Shown here: positions 42,397 to 50,745 of the stretch, piece by piece
Position numbering within the stretch: the stretch's first letter is position 1
Layout of the letters: each line of letters opens with the position of its first letter
Assembly: GCF_030812335.1 (NCBI RefSeq)
Contig: NZ_JAUSSN010000001.1
Span: 124,001-188,000, forward strand
From: Pseudarthrobacter oxydans
GTDB lineage: Bacteria > Actinomycetota > Actinomycetes > Actinomycetales > Micrococcaceae
Length of the DNA stretch: 64,000 nucleotides
Direction: 5' to 3'
Program-made: the position numbers and the translations under genes
Notes under the pieces: model-generated
The model's database searches: none
Told to the model about the DNA's origin: nothing
Seen by the model: only the letters and a program-made list of their open reading frames with translations

Positions 42397-42414
42397 TAGT
42401 TGACTTTTCAACTA
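42397..42414. promoter_or_regulatory. MarR-like palindrome and promoter ahead of doxX
   Basis: TAGTTGA-N4-TCAACTA is a perfect palindrome. It overlaps the -35 TTGACT (42400-42405). A second, imperfect copy (TAGGTTGA and TACAACTA around a 3-nt spacer, about 42430-42447) lies past a weak -10 near 42425. TTGA/TCAA palindromes with A/T centres are common for MarR or HxlR regulators linked to doxX, but no regulator gene is next to it. Confidence 0.68.
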
Positions 42415-42501
42415 GTGGCCGCAAGACTATAGGTTGAATCTACAACTAAATCCGGGCGGCCCGCACGCCGCCGCGGCCCCCAACGTCAGAACGGCATCCC
42501 C

Positions 42502-42936
42502 ATGAACCAGCCCACACTCACCACCACGGCCCGCACCATCCTTCGCATCGTCACCGGCTTCCTCTTCGCCGCCCACGGCTGGCAGAAATTTAACGAGTTC
42601 ACCATTGCCGGCACCCAGGCCGCCTTCGCGCAGATGGGCGTTCCGGCCGCCAACCTCGTCGCCCCGGTCGTCGCAACGCTGGAACTCGTCGGCGGCGTCG
42701 CGCTGATTCTCGGGGTTCTCACCCGCGTGTTCGCCGCCCTGCTCGCCGTGAATATGCTCGGCGCCCTGTTCCTGGTCCATGCCCCGGCGGGAATCTTTGC
42801 CGCCACCGGCGGCTATGAACTCGTGCTGATCCTGGCCGCCGCTGCCCTGGCCGTGGCCCTGGTCGGCGCCGGCAAGGTCTCCGTGGACAAGGCCCTCTTC
42901 GGCCGCACCGGATCCAGGCTCAGCGTCCTGGCCTAA
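42502..42936 (+). CDS. DoxX-family membrane protein
   Basis: 144 residues, four membrane helices with the DoxX opening ILRIVTGFLFAAHGWQKF and VVATLELVGGVALILGVLTR. Family members take part in redox and thiol stress or respiratory quinone functions. It is preceded by two TTGA/TCAA palindromes suggesting control by a redox-responsive repressor. Monocistronic by the hairpin downstream. Confidence 0.88.
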   Translation: MNQPTLTTTARTILRIVTGFLFAAHGWQKFNEFTIAGTQAAFAQMGVPAANLVAPVVATLELVGGVALILGVLTRVFAALLAVNMLGALFLVHAPAGIFAATGGYELVLILAAAALAVALVGAGKVSVDKALFGRTGSRLSVLA

Positions 42937-42965
42937 GGAATTCCCCGCGCCAGGCAACGCGTCGC

Positions 42966-42997
42966 GGCGGGCGGTCACCAACAGGTGGCCGCCCGCC
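42966..42997 (+). terminator. Hairpin after doxX
   Basis: A 14-bp GC-rich stem with one G-U pair and an AACA loop, about 30 nt after the stop. No T-run follows. Confidence 0.55.
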
Positions 42998-43078
42998 GTC
43001 GTTGCCCCGTGTGGCGTCCCGGACAGCGTTTGTGTCCTCGCCCGCGACGCTTCCGCGGCCCGTCAGTAAACTCACACC

Positions 43079-44053
43079 ATGAGTGAGACTGCCGCCAATG
43101 CCATGACCCTGCGCTTCCTCGCCGCGCCCACCGACGTCGGCCACAGCGGTTCGGTCGACGCCGGCACCGTGCTTGAGTGGGTGGACAAGGCCGCGTACGC
43201 GGCCGCGGTCGGCTGGGCCAAGTCCTACTGTGTGACGGCCTACGTGGGGAACATCCACTTCGCCGACCCGGTCAACAGCGGGGACATGGTTGAGGTCACG
43301 GCCACGATTGTCTACACTGGCCGGTCCTCCATGCACATCCGCACCGTGGTGTCCTCGGGCGATCCGAAGGGCGGCCCGGCCAAGATGCGCAGCCAGTGCA
43401 TGGTGATCTTCGTGGCCGTCGGCGCGGACGGCAAGCCCATCCCGGTGCCGCAGTTTGAGCCGACCACGCCGGAGGAAATCGAACAGCGCGACCATGCGCT
43501 GGCGAGGATCAAGGTCCGCGAGGACATTGTCCAGGCCATGAGCGGGCAGGAATACACCGACGCCGGAACCGCCGAGAATGTTGTCCTCCGCTTCGTGGCC
43601 GCACCCACGGACGTGAACTGGGGCGGCAAGGTGCACGGCGGCATCGTCATGAAATGGATCGACGAAGCGGCCTACGTCTGCGCCTCGCGGTACTGCGGAA
43701 TGGACACGGTGGCCGTCTTCTCCGGCGGTGTGCGGTTCTACCGTCCGCTGCTCATTGGCCACGTGGTGGAGGTCGAGGCCCGACTCGTTTACACGGGAAC
43801 CAAGGGCATGCACATCGCGGTCCATGTCCGCTCGGGGGATCCCAAGGGACGCGAGCTGGAACTCACGACCTACTGCCTGACCGTGATGGTGGCACGCGAC
43901 GAGCACGGCACGTCCGTCCCGATTCCGCAGTGGGTGCCGGTGTCCGAGGAAGACAAGCGGCTGCACGCCCACGCCCGCGAACTGCTGGAGATCCGGGGCC
44001 GGGCGCCGGGGAACCGGCTGCCCAACCACCTGCTTCGGTCCGGCGGCGAGTAG
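43079..44053 (+). CDS. Double-hotdog acyl-CoA thioesterase
   Basis: 324 residues with two homologous hotdog domains (about 5-150 and 170-315). Each has the family segment, LRFLAAPTDVGHSGSVDAG in the first and LRFVAAPTDVNWGGKVHGG in the second; the candidate catalytic Asp of hotdog domains appears in both (VDKAAY, IDEAAY). Hydrolyses acyl-CoA to free acid. Stands alone, converging on dnaB with a 3-nt gap. Confidence 0.9.
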   Translation: MSETAANAMTLRFLAAPTDVGHSGSVDAGTVLEWVDKAAYAAAVGWAKSYCVTAYVGNIHFADPVNSGDMVEVTATIVYTGRSSMHIRTVVSSGDPKGGPAKMRSQCMVIFVAVGADGKPIPVPQFEPTTPEEIEQRDHALARIKVREDIVQAMSGQEYTDAGTAENVVLRFVAAPTDVNWGGKVHGGIVMKWIDEAAYVCASRYCGMDTVAVFSGGVRFYRPLLIGHVVEVEARLVYTGTKGMHIAVHVRSGDPKGRELELTTYCLTVMVARDEHGTSVPIPQWVPVSEEDKRLHAHARELLEIRGRAPGNRLPNHLLRSGGE

Positions 44054-44056
44054 CCC

Positions 44057-45439
44057 CTAGAAGCCGCCGCCCCCGGCGTCGGCCGCCATGTTGGCGAACC
44101 GGGAGTAGTGGCCCTGGAAGGCGACCACGATGTCCTTGGTGGGCCCGTTACGGTGCTTGGCGATGAGGATGTCCGCCTCGCCGGCACGCGGCGATTCCTT
44201 GTCGTAGACGTCTTCACGGTGCAGCAGGATGACCATGTCGGCGTCCTGCTCAATGGAGCCTGATTCGCGCAGGTCAGAGACCATCGGGCGCTTGTCCTGG
44301 CGCTGCTCGGAGCCACGGTTCAGCTGCGACAGGGCAATGACGGGGACCTGGAGTTCCTTGGCCAGCAGCTTCAGCGCGCGGGAGAACTCGGACACCTCCT
44401 GCTGGCGGGACTCCACTTTCTTGCCGGAGCTCATCAGCTGGAGGTAGTCCAGGATGACGAGTTTGAGATCATGCTGCTGCTTCAGGCGCCGGCATTTGGC
44501 CCGGATTTCCATCAGCGACATGTTGGGGCTGTCGTCGATGAAGAGCGGGGCGTCATTCATCCGGCCCATCGTGGTGGCGATCTTGGACCACTGTTCGTCC
44601 TTGATCGTGCCCTTGCGCAGATCCTGAAGGCCGATCGTGGCCTCCGCGGACAGCAAACGCATGGCGATTTCGTTCCGGCCCATTTCCAGGGAGAACATCA
44701 CGGTGGCGAGGTTGTTCTTGATCGCCGCGGAGCGGGCGAAGTCCAGCGCGAAGGTGGACTTACCGACGGCGGGGCGGGCAGCGATGACGATCATCTGGCC
44801 GGGGTGCAGGCCGTGCGTGAGCTCATCGAGTTCGTAGAAGCCGGTGGGAACGCCGGTCATGCCCTCCTCACGGTGGCCGGACGCTTCGATCTCGTCCACG
44901 GTGGACTCCATCACGTCCTTCAGGACAACGTAGTCCTCTGCGGTCCGGCGCTCCGCCACGGCATAGATTTCGGCCTGCGCCTGGTTCACCAGGTCTTCGA
45001 CCTCGCCGTCCTGGCCGTAGCCGAGCTGGACGATCTTGGTCCCGGCGTTGACCAGGCGGCGCAGGACCGCGCGTTCGCCCACGATTTCGGCGTAGTACCC
45101 GGCGTTGGCGGCGGTGGGAACAGTCTGGATGAGCTCGTGAAGGTACGCCGGGCCGCCGATCCGGTTGATCTCGCCGCGCTTGGTCAGTTCATCCGAGACG
45201 GTGACGGCGTCGGCAGGTTCGCCGCGGCCGTAAAGGTCGATGATGGCCTCGTAGATCGTCTCGTGCGCCGGGCGGTAGAAGTCCACGCCGCGGAGGATTT
45301 CGACAACGTCGGCGATGGCGTCCTTGGACAGCATCATGCCGCCCAGCACGGATTGCTCGGCGGGAATGTCCTGTGGCGGCTTGCGGCTGCCTTCGGCTCC
45401 CCGAGTCCCCTCGACTGAGTCCAGATGCGTAACTGACAA
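44057..45439 (-). CDS. dnaB: Replicative DNA helicase DnaB
   Basis: 460 residues. N-terminal primase-interaction domain (about 20-125), linker, and RecA-like motor with Walker A ARPAVGKST (221-229), the following LEMGRNEIAMRL, and VILDYLQLM as Walker B. TTG start with GGAGG about 12 nt upstream. No intein is visible. The rpsF-ssb-rpsR-rplI operon lies a few kb away, as in many Actinobacteria, but here several unrelated genes separate them. Confidence 0.96.
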   Translation of the reverse strand: MSVTHLDSVEGTRGAEGSRKPPQDIPAEQSVLGGMMLSKDAIADVVEILRGVDFYRPAHETIYEAIIDLYGRGEPADAVTVSDELTKRGEINRIGGPAYLHELIQTVPTAANAGYYAEIVGERAVLRRLVNAGTKIVQLGYGQDGEVEDLVNQAQAEIYAVAERRTAEDYVVLKDVMESTVDEIEASGHREEGMTGVPTGFYELDELTHGLHPGQMIVIAARPAVGKSTFALDFARSAAIKNNLATVMFSLEMGRNEIAMRLLSAEATIGLQDLRKGTIKDEQWSKIATTMGRMNDAPLFIDDSPNMSLMEIRAKCRRLKQQHDLKLVILDYLQLMSSGKKVESRQQEVSEFSRALKLLAKELQVPVIALSQLNRGSEQRQDKRPMVSDLRESGSIEQDADMVILLHREDVYDKESPRAGEADILIAKHRNGPTKDIVVAFQGHYSRFANMAADAGGGGF

Positions 45440-45598
45440 AACTGCCGTCCTCCATTGTGTGCCTCGGCGGATGTCCGTGCGCCGGCGACGCGTGTGCCAT
45501 GGGCCTTGGTGCCCGCTGCCGTCAACCCCGGCGTAAGCCCGACGGGTTAACTACTATCAGCGGGCCCCGACAGTTTGGCCGCCTCCCGGAACTGCCGG

Positions 45599-46043
45599 TT
45601 TTCCACAGCCCGGATCCAGGCCTGAGGGGCCGGGGCGGAAGGGAAGCCAGCATCGGATTTCGGTATCCAAGGCTCGATATCCAGCAACGTTATCCCCCGC
45701 CGGGGCAGGCACCAACCCGGCCGGCCGCCCCTCCTGTGGATAACCTGTGCACTACTGCCCCCTGCTTGTGCACAGCCTGTGGGAACAGCTGTGGATAGAA
45801 AGTTTCTTGTCCCCGAAATCGGCGTCTGACGTGGGGAAACACTGCGGTCACCGTGTGGACACAAAAGAATTTCCGGCCATCTTCATCCACAGCGGCCGAG
45901 TCGTGGCTGGGGATAGTCGGCGGCCGGTGAGGGCACACAAGCCGGAAATATGCACATTTGGTGATGGTCCTCACGGGGATTGGCCCGGCATTGACGCCTC
46001 CGGCGCCGCACGGTATGCCGATCGCAGAATGTGCTGTGGATAA
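45599..46043. promoter_or_regulatory. Cluster of DnaA-box-like 9-mers in the dnaB upstream region
   Basis: The 629-nt gap between dnaB and 46069 contains two perfect DnaA boxes (TGTGGATAA at 45735-45743 and 46035-46043) and three with one mismatch (TTTTCCACA 45599-45607, TGTGGATAG 45790-45798, TCATCCACA 45883-45891), in both orientations, plus several two-mismatch copies. No AT-rich unwinding element stands out. Apart from these and the flanking promoters I see no gene here. Role unknown: DnaA titration, dnaB regulation or an accessory origin element. Confidence 0.6.
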
Positions 46044-46068
46044 CTGTGATCTGGCATAAGCTCTTCAC

Positions 46069-46536
46069 ATGGGCGATGTACTGCTAGTCATACTGCCTGC
46101 CCTCATCCTGGCAGCAGTCCTCTGGGCGTTTGCCACGGCCCTGAGACCCCGCGATTTCGGCATGTCCGACGCGGAGCGCTACCAACAGGAGCTGGCCGTC
46201 CGGTCCCAGGCCCACTACGCGGCCCAGGTCCAGGCCGCCACCGCCGCCCGGGCCCGCGTGGACGCTGTCACCCGCCCCAGCCAGAATGAACAGCAGCAGT
46301 CGCAGCAGGCGGACCATGCCCGCAGGGCGTTGCGCGCCCAGGCGGGTTCCGCGCCCGCCGTCGGCCAGCCCGGGTATCAGGGGCACGTGCTCCCCGGCGG
46401 CCAACTGAACCCGCAGTTCGCGCTGCAGCTCCAGTCGATGGCACGGAACGGCAAGAAGCTTCAGGCCATCAAGCTGCTGCGGCAGACGACCCATTCAGAT
46501 CTTTTGACCGCCAAGAAATATGTAGATCGGCTGTAG
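46069..46536 (+). CDS. Membrane-anchored protein with L7/L12-like C-terminal domain
   Basis: 155 residues: N-terminal membrane helix (about 4-24), a Gln/Ala-rich coiled-coil-like stretch (40-95), and a C-terminal 40 residues (115-155; NGKKLQAIKLLRQTTHSDLL, then TAKKYVDRL) shaped like the C-terminal domain of ribosomal protein L7/L12. This tail domain occurs in several actinobacterial membrane proteins of unknown function. Its neighbour is a paralogue with two such domains. Confidence 0.75.
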   Translation: MGDVLLVILPALILAAVLWAFATALRPRDFGMSDAERYQQELAVRSQAHYAAQVQAATAARARVDAVTRPSQNEQQQSQQADHARRALRAQAGSAPAVGQPGYQGHVLPGGQLNPQFALQLQSMARNGKKLQAIKLLRQTTHSDLLTAKKYVDRL

Positions 46537-46540
46537 TTTC

Positions 46541-47113
46541 ATGGAATCCCTGCTTATCCCCCTGCTAATTCTGGCGCTCGTCGGTGCCGGTGTCCTGCTC
46601 GGCGCGCGCGCCCTCGGCCGCCGCGACAAGCAGCCGCGGCGGGAAGCTGCCCCGCAGACGGGGCGCGATCCGGTCGAACTCGCACGCGCCGCCGCGGCCA
46701 AACTCAACCAGGAGCAACACCGCCGGCTGTACGCGCTGATCGCCCAAGGGCAGGCCATGGCCGCCATCAAGCTGTACTTCGAGGCCACTGGAGACGGACT
46801 GCGGGCCTCACGGGATGCCGTGGGGGCCCTGGCTGCCCACCCGCAGCCCTTCCGGCCCGAGACACCCGAGCAGGGTCCCGGGGAGGACGACGACGACGCG
46901 CCGCAGCGTTTTGCCTACCGGTACAGGGCGATCGCCAGCAAGGGCGATGTCACCCGCGAGGTCAGCAGCAACATGCTCAACGACGAGATCTATGGCAGGA
47001 TCCGCACCCTGGCCAGAAGCGGCCAAACCGAGGCGGCGGCGGAGGCCCTCACCCGCCACTCGGACATCTCCATCAAGCAGGCGCGCGAATTCATCGCCCT
47101 CCTCGAGGACTGA
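46541..47113 (+). CDS. Membrane-anchored protein with two L7/L12-like domains
   Basis: 190 residues: membrane helix (about 4-22), then two L7/L12-C-terminal-like repeats at about 60-98 (ALIAQGQAMAAIKLYFEATG) and 150-189 (RIRTLARSGQTEAAAEALTR), separated by an acidic linker (EDDDDA, 115-120). It follows its paralogue by 4 nt, so they are one operon. It may have arisen from the first gene by duplication of the tail domain. Function unknown. Confidence 0.75.
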   Translation: MESLLIPLLILALVGAGVLLGARALGRRDKQPRREAAPQTGRDPVELARAAAAKLNQEQHRRLYALIAQGQAMAAIKLYFEATGDGLRASRDAVGALAAHPQPFRPETPEQGPGEDDDDAPQRFAYRYRAIASKGDVTREVSSNMLNDEIYGRIRTLARSGQTEAAAEALTRHSDISIKQAREFIALLED

Positions 47114-47129
47114 CCCGGCCCCTGGGGAA

Positions 47130-47492
47130 TTAGAAGTCGAAAAGCTCCCCGAGCCAGCCTTCCTTCTTCTTGGGGCGGCGGCGGTCGTCATAACGCGGCT
47201 GTTCATAGCGCGGACGGTCACGTCGTTCGTCATAGCGGCGGTCATCGGGACGCCGGTCGTCGCGGCGCGGGTCCACGTTGTAGAGCGGCGGCGGAATGTG
47301 CCCGGGCGTCACCGTCGGCAGGGGCTGCGGCGGCGCCGAGACTCCCGGGCCCATGGTCTCCGCCGCGCGGTCCAGGATCTTGTCCAGCTCGCCGCGGTCC
47401 AGCCATACGCCGCGACACTGGGGGCAGTAGTCGATCTCGACACCACTGCGTTCGCTCATGATCAGGTCAATTGAATCCACAGGACACTTCAT
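47130..47492 (-). CDS. TFIIB-type zinc ribbon protein with Arg/Asp-rich tail
   Basis: 120 residues. An N-terminal zinc ribbon (MKCPVD...IDYCPQCRGVWLDRGEL) matches the zf-TFIIB family; two CxxC-like pairs bind zinc. The rest is low complexity: Pro-rich (50-70), then RRDDRR/YDERRD-type repeats (70-110) ending KKKEGWLGELFDF. The last segment is conserved in this family and may be a docking motif. ATG chosen for the conserved MKCP start. Converges on the L7/L12-like gene. Confidence 0.8.
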   Translation of the reverse strand: MKCPVDSIDLIMSERSGVEIDYCPQCRGVWLDRGELDKILDRAAETMGPGVSAPPQPLPTVTPGHIPPPLYNVDPRRDDRRPDDRRYDERRDRPRYEQPRYDDRRRPKKKEGWLGELFDF

Positions 47493-47543
47493 GTCCCGCA
47501 CAACGAGCCGGGACCTCAATTCGTTCGCCGGTGTGCCGGAGCT

Positions 47544-48170
47544 TCAGTGCCGGCCCGAAATGCCGGCAAGCAACTGTTCGAACGGAAGCGACTCCGGGGC
47601 AGCCTGCTTCTGCTGCGGCTGGGCAGCCTGCAGCAGCGCGACGAACTCGCCCGCCGCCCGGTCGATCCGCGTCGAGAGGGGCGAACCGCCGTCGTCGTTA
47701 TTGCCCCAGTCCTGCGGGCCGGCAAAGACGGCAGTGCTGGCAATCCGGGTGCGGAGGTAGCTGAACAGCGGGCGCATGGCGAAGTCCAGGACCATCTGGT
47801 GCCGGTCGGTTCCGGCGGTGGCGCCGAGCAGGACTGCCTTGCCCTCGAGCGATTTGGGGTCAAGGACGTCGATGAAGGACTTGAAGAGGCCGCTGTAGGA
47901 GGCGCTGAAGACCGGGCTGACGGCGATAATGCCGTCCGAGGACTCGACCCCGGCGATCACCTCGGCCAGCTTCGGCGCGGCGTAGCCGGTCACAAAGTTG
48001 TTCGCGATATCCACGGCGAGGTCGCGCAGTTCCAGCACCTGGATATCGGCGGCGTAGCCGGCCACTGCCAGGTGGTGTTCCGCGGAGGCGGCCAGCTGGT
48101 CCGCCAGCAGGCGGCTCGATGACGGGACGCCGAGTCCGGCGGAGAGAACGGTGATGCGGCGGGATTCCAC
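47544..48170 (-). CDS. NADPH-dependent FMN reductase (SsuE/MsuE-like, CE1759 family)
   Basis: 208 residues. Flavodoxin-like fold with VLSAGLGVPSSSRLLADQL as phosphate loop and GIIAVSPVFSASYSGLFKSFID, the family FMN-binding stretch. Supplies reduced FMN to a partner monooxygenase or reduces metals or quinones. GTG start with GAGGAG 8 nt upstream, 18 codons inside a longer frame. The promoter region holds an imperfect palindrome at 48206-48232. No partner monooxygenase is adjacent. Confidence 0.85.
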   Translation of the reverse strand: MESRRITVLSAGLGVPSSSRLLADQLAASAEHHLAVAGYAADIQVLELRDLAVDIANNFVTGYAAPKLAEVIAGVESSDGIIAVSPVFSASYSGLFKSFIDVLDPKSLEGKAVLLGATAGTDRHQMVLDFAMRPLFSYLRTRIASTAVFAGPQDWGNNDDGGSPLSTRIDRAAGEFVALLQAAQPQQKQAAPESLPFEQLLAGISGRH

Positions 48171-48205
48171 GGGGATGCTCCTCAAGTTGTGCCAGGCCGC
48201 AAACG

Positions 48206-48232
48206 CTAGTACATGCGTTTGCATCTAACTAG
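48206..48232. promoter_or_regulatory. Imperfect palindrome upstream of the FMN reductase
   Basis: CTAGTACATGC and GCATCTAACTAG around a 4-nt centre form a long inverted repeat with one gap, 36 bp upstream of the GTG. Operator-like; the binding protein is unknown. Confidence 0.4.
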
Positions 48233-48375
48233 TGAAGCGCGGGCCCTTACCGTTTATTCCCGGTCCCTGTTGCGCCATCACTTGTGGGCCCCAAACCGAC
48301 GGAATGGCAACCAGACCTGACAGGGCAACGAGGCCGGCACGACGTTTGGCTGCGGACTGGCCGGGGATCGGCCGC

Positions 48376-49236
48376 TCAGAGCAGGACAAACCCCTCGATG
48401 CAGCTCACCGAGCTCCCGCCGACCCAGATGTCGTCCCCCGCCGCCTCGATGTGCACGCGGCCGGAACGCCCCAGCACCTGTCCCTGCGCCGCAACGTAGG
48501 ACTCCGGGGCCCGGCCGCTGCGAATCAGCCACTGGGCCGCGCCGGCGTTGAAGCTGCCCGTGACGGGGTCCTCCGCCGCGGCGTCGCCCGGGATGAAGGT
48601 GCGCACCTCGAAGCCGATTTCCGATCCGGCGGCGTGGGGGCCGATCACGCCCACTTTGAGTCCCGCCATGGCTGCGTAGTCAGGCCTGATGGCGAGCACC
48701 TGCTCCGCCGATTCCAGTAGCACACCGACCCAGTCCGGGCCGTTGACCAGCCAGGACGCGTCCAGCAGCGCCTCCCGCGGCATTCTGAGACCCGCGGCGA
48801 TGCGCGCGAGGTCCTCCTCCGCCACCGGGCCCGAGCGGGTCAGCGGCGGGGCCGCGAACGCCAGCCGCTCGCCGTCGCGCTTTACCTGCACGAGTCCGGC
48901 CCCGCACTCCTGGACCAGCATCCCGTCCTGCCGGGGGATGCCGCCGGCTTCCAGCCAGGCATGCGCCGAGCCGAGGGTGGGATGGCCGGCAAAGGGGAAC
49001 TCTTCGCTGCCGGTAAAGATTCTGACCCGGTAGTCCGCCCGGGGGTCGGTGGGCGGCAGCAGGAACGCGGTTTCGGCGAGGTTGGTCCAGTTGGCGAACC
49101 GCTGCATCCCCTCCGCCGTGAGGTCCCCGGCGTCGAGGACAACGGCCAGCGGGTTGCCTCGGTAGGGCTCGGCCGAGAAGACGTCCACCTGAGCGAAGGG
49201 GCGGAGGCGGGGCGCGGGTGCGGTAGGTGAGGTCAC
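48376..49236 (-). CDS. PhzF-family isomerase/epimerase-like protein
   Basis: 286 residues. Family signatures: QVDVFSAEPYRGNPLAVVLDA at the start, NLAETAFLL with the catalytic-type glutamate, FPFAGHPTLGSAHAWL, and EDPVTGSFNAGAAQWL. The PhzF fold isomerises small metabolites; without phenazine genes nearby, the substrate is unknown. GTG start. Divergent from the DUF1801 protein with 65 bp between starts. Confidence 0.9.
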   Translation of the reverse strand: MTSPTAPAPRLRPFAQVDVFSAEPYRGNPLAVVLDAGDLTAEGMQRFANWTNLAETAFLLPPTDPRADYRVRIFTGSEEFPFAGHPTLGSAHAWLEAGGIPRQDGMLVQECGAGLVQVKRDGERLAFAAPPLTRSGPVAEEDLARIAAGLRMPREALLDASWLVNGPDWVGVLLESAEQVLAIRPDYAAMAGLKVGVIGPHAAGSEIGFEVRTFIPGDAAAEDPVTGSFNAGAAQWLIRSGRAPESYVAAQGQVLGRSGRVHIEAAGDDIWVGGSSVSCIEGFVLL

Positions 49237-49301
49237 TGCCGCAGGCTATCACCGGCTCCGGTGCGGCTGACAAGGCTGCCGCGGTCTGCGAGACTTCCCG
49301 C

Positions 49302-49736
49302 ATGGCTGTGAACAAAACCGAAAACAAGACCACGGCGACCGGTGCGTCGGTCGAGGAGTTCCTCGCCGCCGTCGAGCATCCCGTCCGGCAACGGGACGGG
49401 CTCCGGCTGCTGGAACTGATGGGAGCGGCCACCGGGCAGCCGGCAGAGATGTGGGGGCCGACGATTGTGGGCTTTGGCCGGTACCACTACAAGTACGCGA
49501 CCGGCCGGGAGGGAGACGCGCCTGCCGTCGGCTTCTCACCACGGAAAGCCAGCCTGTCCCTCTACGGGTTGAGCTACGGGCCGGAGTCGGCCGGGCTGCT
49601 GGCGCGGCTGGGGAAGCACAAGACCGGGGCCGGGTGCGTCTATGTCAACAAGCTCGATGACGTCGACGAGGCGGTGCTCACCGAGCTGGTCCGGAACGGC
49701 TACCGGTACGTGACAACGGTCCTGCACCACGCCTAG
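49302..49736 (+). CDS. DUF1801 family protein
   Basis: 144 residues. The segment WGPTIVGFGRYHYKYATGREGD and FSPRKASLSLYGL are typical of DUF1801/YdhG-like proteins. Function unknown. No ribosome-binding site precedes the ATG; GAGACT ends 6 nt upstream, so a leaderless mRNA is likely. Shares the promoter region with the divergent PhzF gene. Confidence 0.85.
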   Translation: MAVNKTENKTTATGASVEEFLAAVEHPVRQRDGLRLLELMGAATGQPAEMWGPTIVGFGRYHYKYATGREGDAPAVGFSPRKASLSLYGLSYGPESAGLLARLGKHKTGAGCVYVNKLDDVDEAVLTELVRNGYRYVTTVLHHA

Positions 49737-49830
49737 GCAACTGGCAAAGCCCTTCCAACGCGGGGTCACTCCGGGCCGATGGCACCGCCCGCGTAGGGCC
49801 GCAGGTGACCTCGCGTTGGCGTTAAAGCAG

Positions 49831-49877
49831 AAGGCCCCCGCGTCCGGGTCCTTAGAGGATCCGAAGGCGGGGGCCTT
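49831..49877 (-). terminator. Terminator of the rpsF-ssb-rpsR-rplI operon
   Basis: AAGGCCCCCGC and GCGGGGGCCTT pair perfectly around a 25-nt interior that can itself form a short stem. On the minus strand it is followed by CTGCTTTAA. It lies 33 nt after the rplI stop. Confidence 0.75.
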
Positions 49878-49909
49878 CCAGCAGTTCAGGACTGCGCAGC
49901 CGGTGAGGG

Positions 49910-50362
49910 CTACTTGCCTGCGACTACGTCGAGTTCGATCACAGCGGCAACGTCAGCGTGAAGACGGACGTTGGCCTGGTAGGAACCAACCGACTTGATG
50001 TGCGTCGGCAGTTCAACCTTGCGCTTGTCGATGCGGCCAAGGCCAGCGGCCTCAACAGCGTCGGCCACGTCGCCCTGCTTGACGGTGCCGAACAGGCGCC
50101 CGGTCTCGCCTGCCTTGACAACGAGCTTGACCGGCTTGGCGGAGAGTGCAGCGGCCTGCTTCTGAGCGTCTTCCAGGGAAGCGTGCTCGCGGGCGGCGCG
50201 GGCAGTCTTGATGGACTCAACCTGCTTCTCGCCACCCTTGGACCAGGTCAGAGCGAAGTTGCGGGGCAGCAGGTAGTTACGTGCGTAACCGTCCTTGACC
50301 TCAACAACATCGCCTGCAGCACCGAGACCGGTTACTTCGTGGGTCAGAATGAGCTTTGCCAT
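49910..50362 (-). CDS. rplI: 50S ribosomal protein L9
   Basis: 150 residues. Opens [20 protein letters not shown] and carries the [13 protein letters not shown] signature of L9 at 28-40; a helix links the N- and C-domains. Last gene of the conserved rpsF-ssb-rpsR-rplI cluster, 17 nt after rpsR. Confidence 0.97.
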   Translation of the reverse strand: MAKLILTHEVTGLGAAGDVVEVKDGYARNYLLPRNFALTWSKGGEKQVESIKTARAAREHASLEDAQKQAAALSAKPVKLVVKAGETGRLFGTVKQGDVADAVEAAGLGRIDKRKVELPTHIKSVGSYQANVRLHADVAAVIELDVVAGK

Positions 50363-50379
50363 GTTAGTTAATCCCTTCC

Positions 50380-50619
50380 TTAGCCGCGGCCAGCGCCGGA
50401 GTAAGGCAGCAGAGCAACTTCGCGGGCGTTCTTGATTGCCTGGGCGATCTTGCGCTGTTCCTGCACCGTGACGCCAGTGACGCGACGGGCGCGGATCTTT
50501 CCGCGGTCGGAGATGAACTTGCGCAGCAATGCTACGTCCTTGTAGTCGATGACAGTGATGTCAGCGGCCTTCAAGGGGTTGGACTTTGGTTTGGGCTTAC
50601 GGAGTTCAGCCTTAGCCAT
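50380..50619 (-). CDS. rpsR: 30S ribosomal protein S18
   Basis: 79 residues with [18 protein letters not shown] and the [20 protein letters not shown] core of S18, which binds 16S rRNA with S6. AGGAG lies 8 nt before the ATG at 50619. No zinc-binding cysteines are seen, so it is the zinc-independent paralogue type. Confidence 0.97.
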   Translation of the reverse strand: MAKAELRKPKPKSNPLKAADITVIDYKDVALLRKFISDRGKIRARRVTGVTVQEQRKIAQAIKNAREVALLPYSGAGRG

Positions 50620-50745
50620 CGTGGAGCTCCTATTCGATGGAGCCCGTGGATATTGATCCACGGGATGGTGGTGATCCGACGCCGGTTAGCGCCCGTCCGC
50701 CTTTCGGCGTTCCGGCGGGTTCCGTCGTCGAACCTTAGATGTTGT

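Noticed and set aside
45440..46068. Chromosomal origin of replication
   Set aside because: DnaA boxes are present but dnaA, dnaN and an AT-rich unwinding element are not seen, and this gene neighbourhood usually lies tens of kb from oriC.
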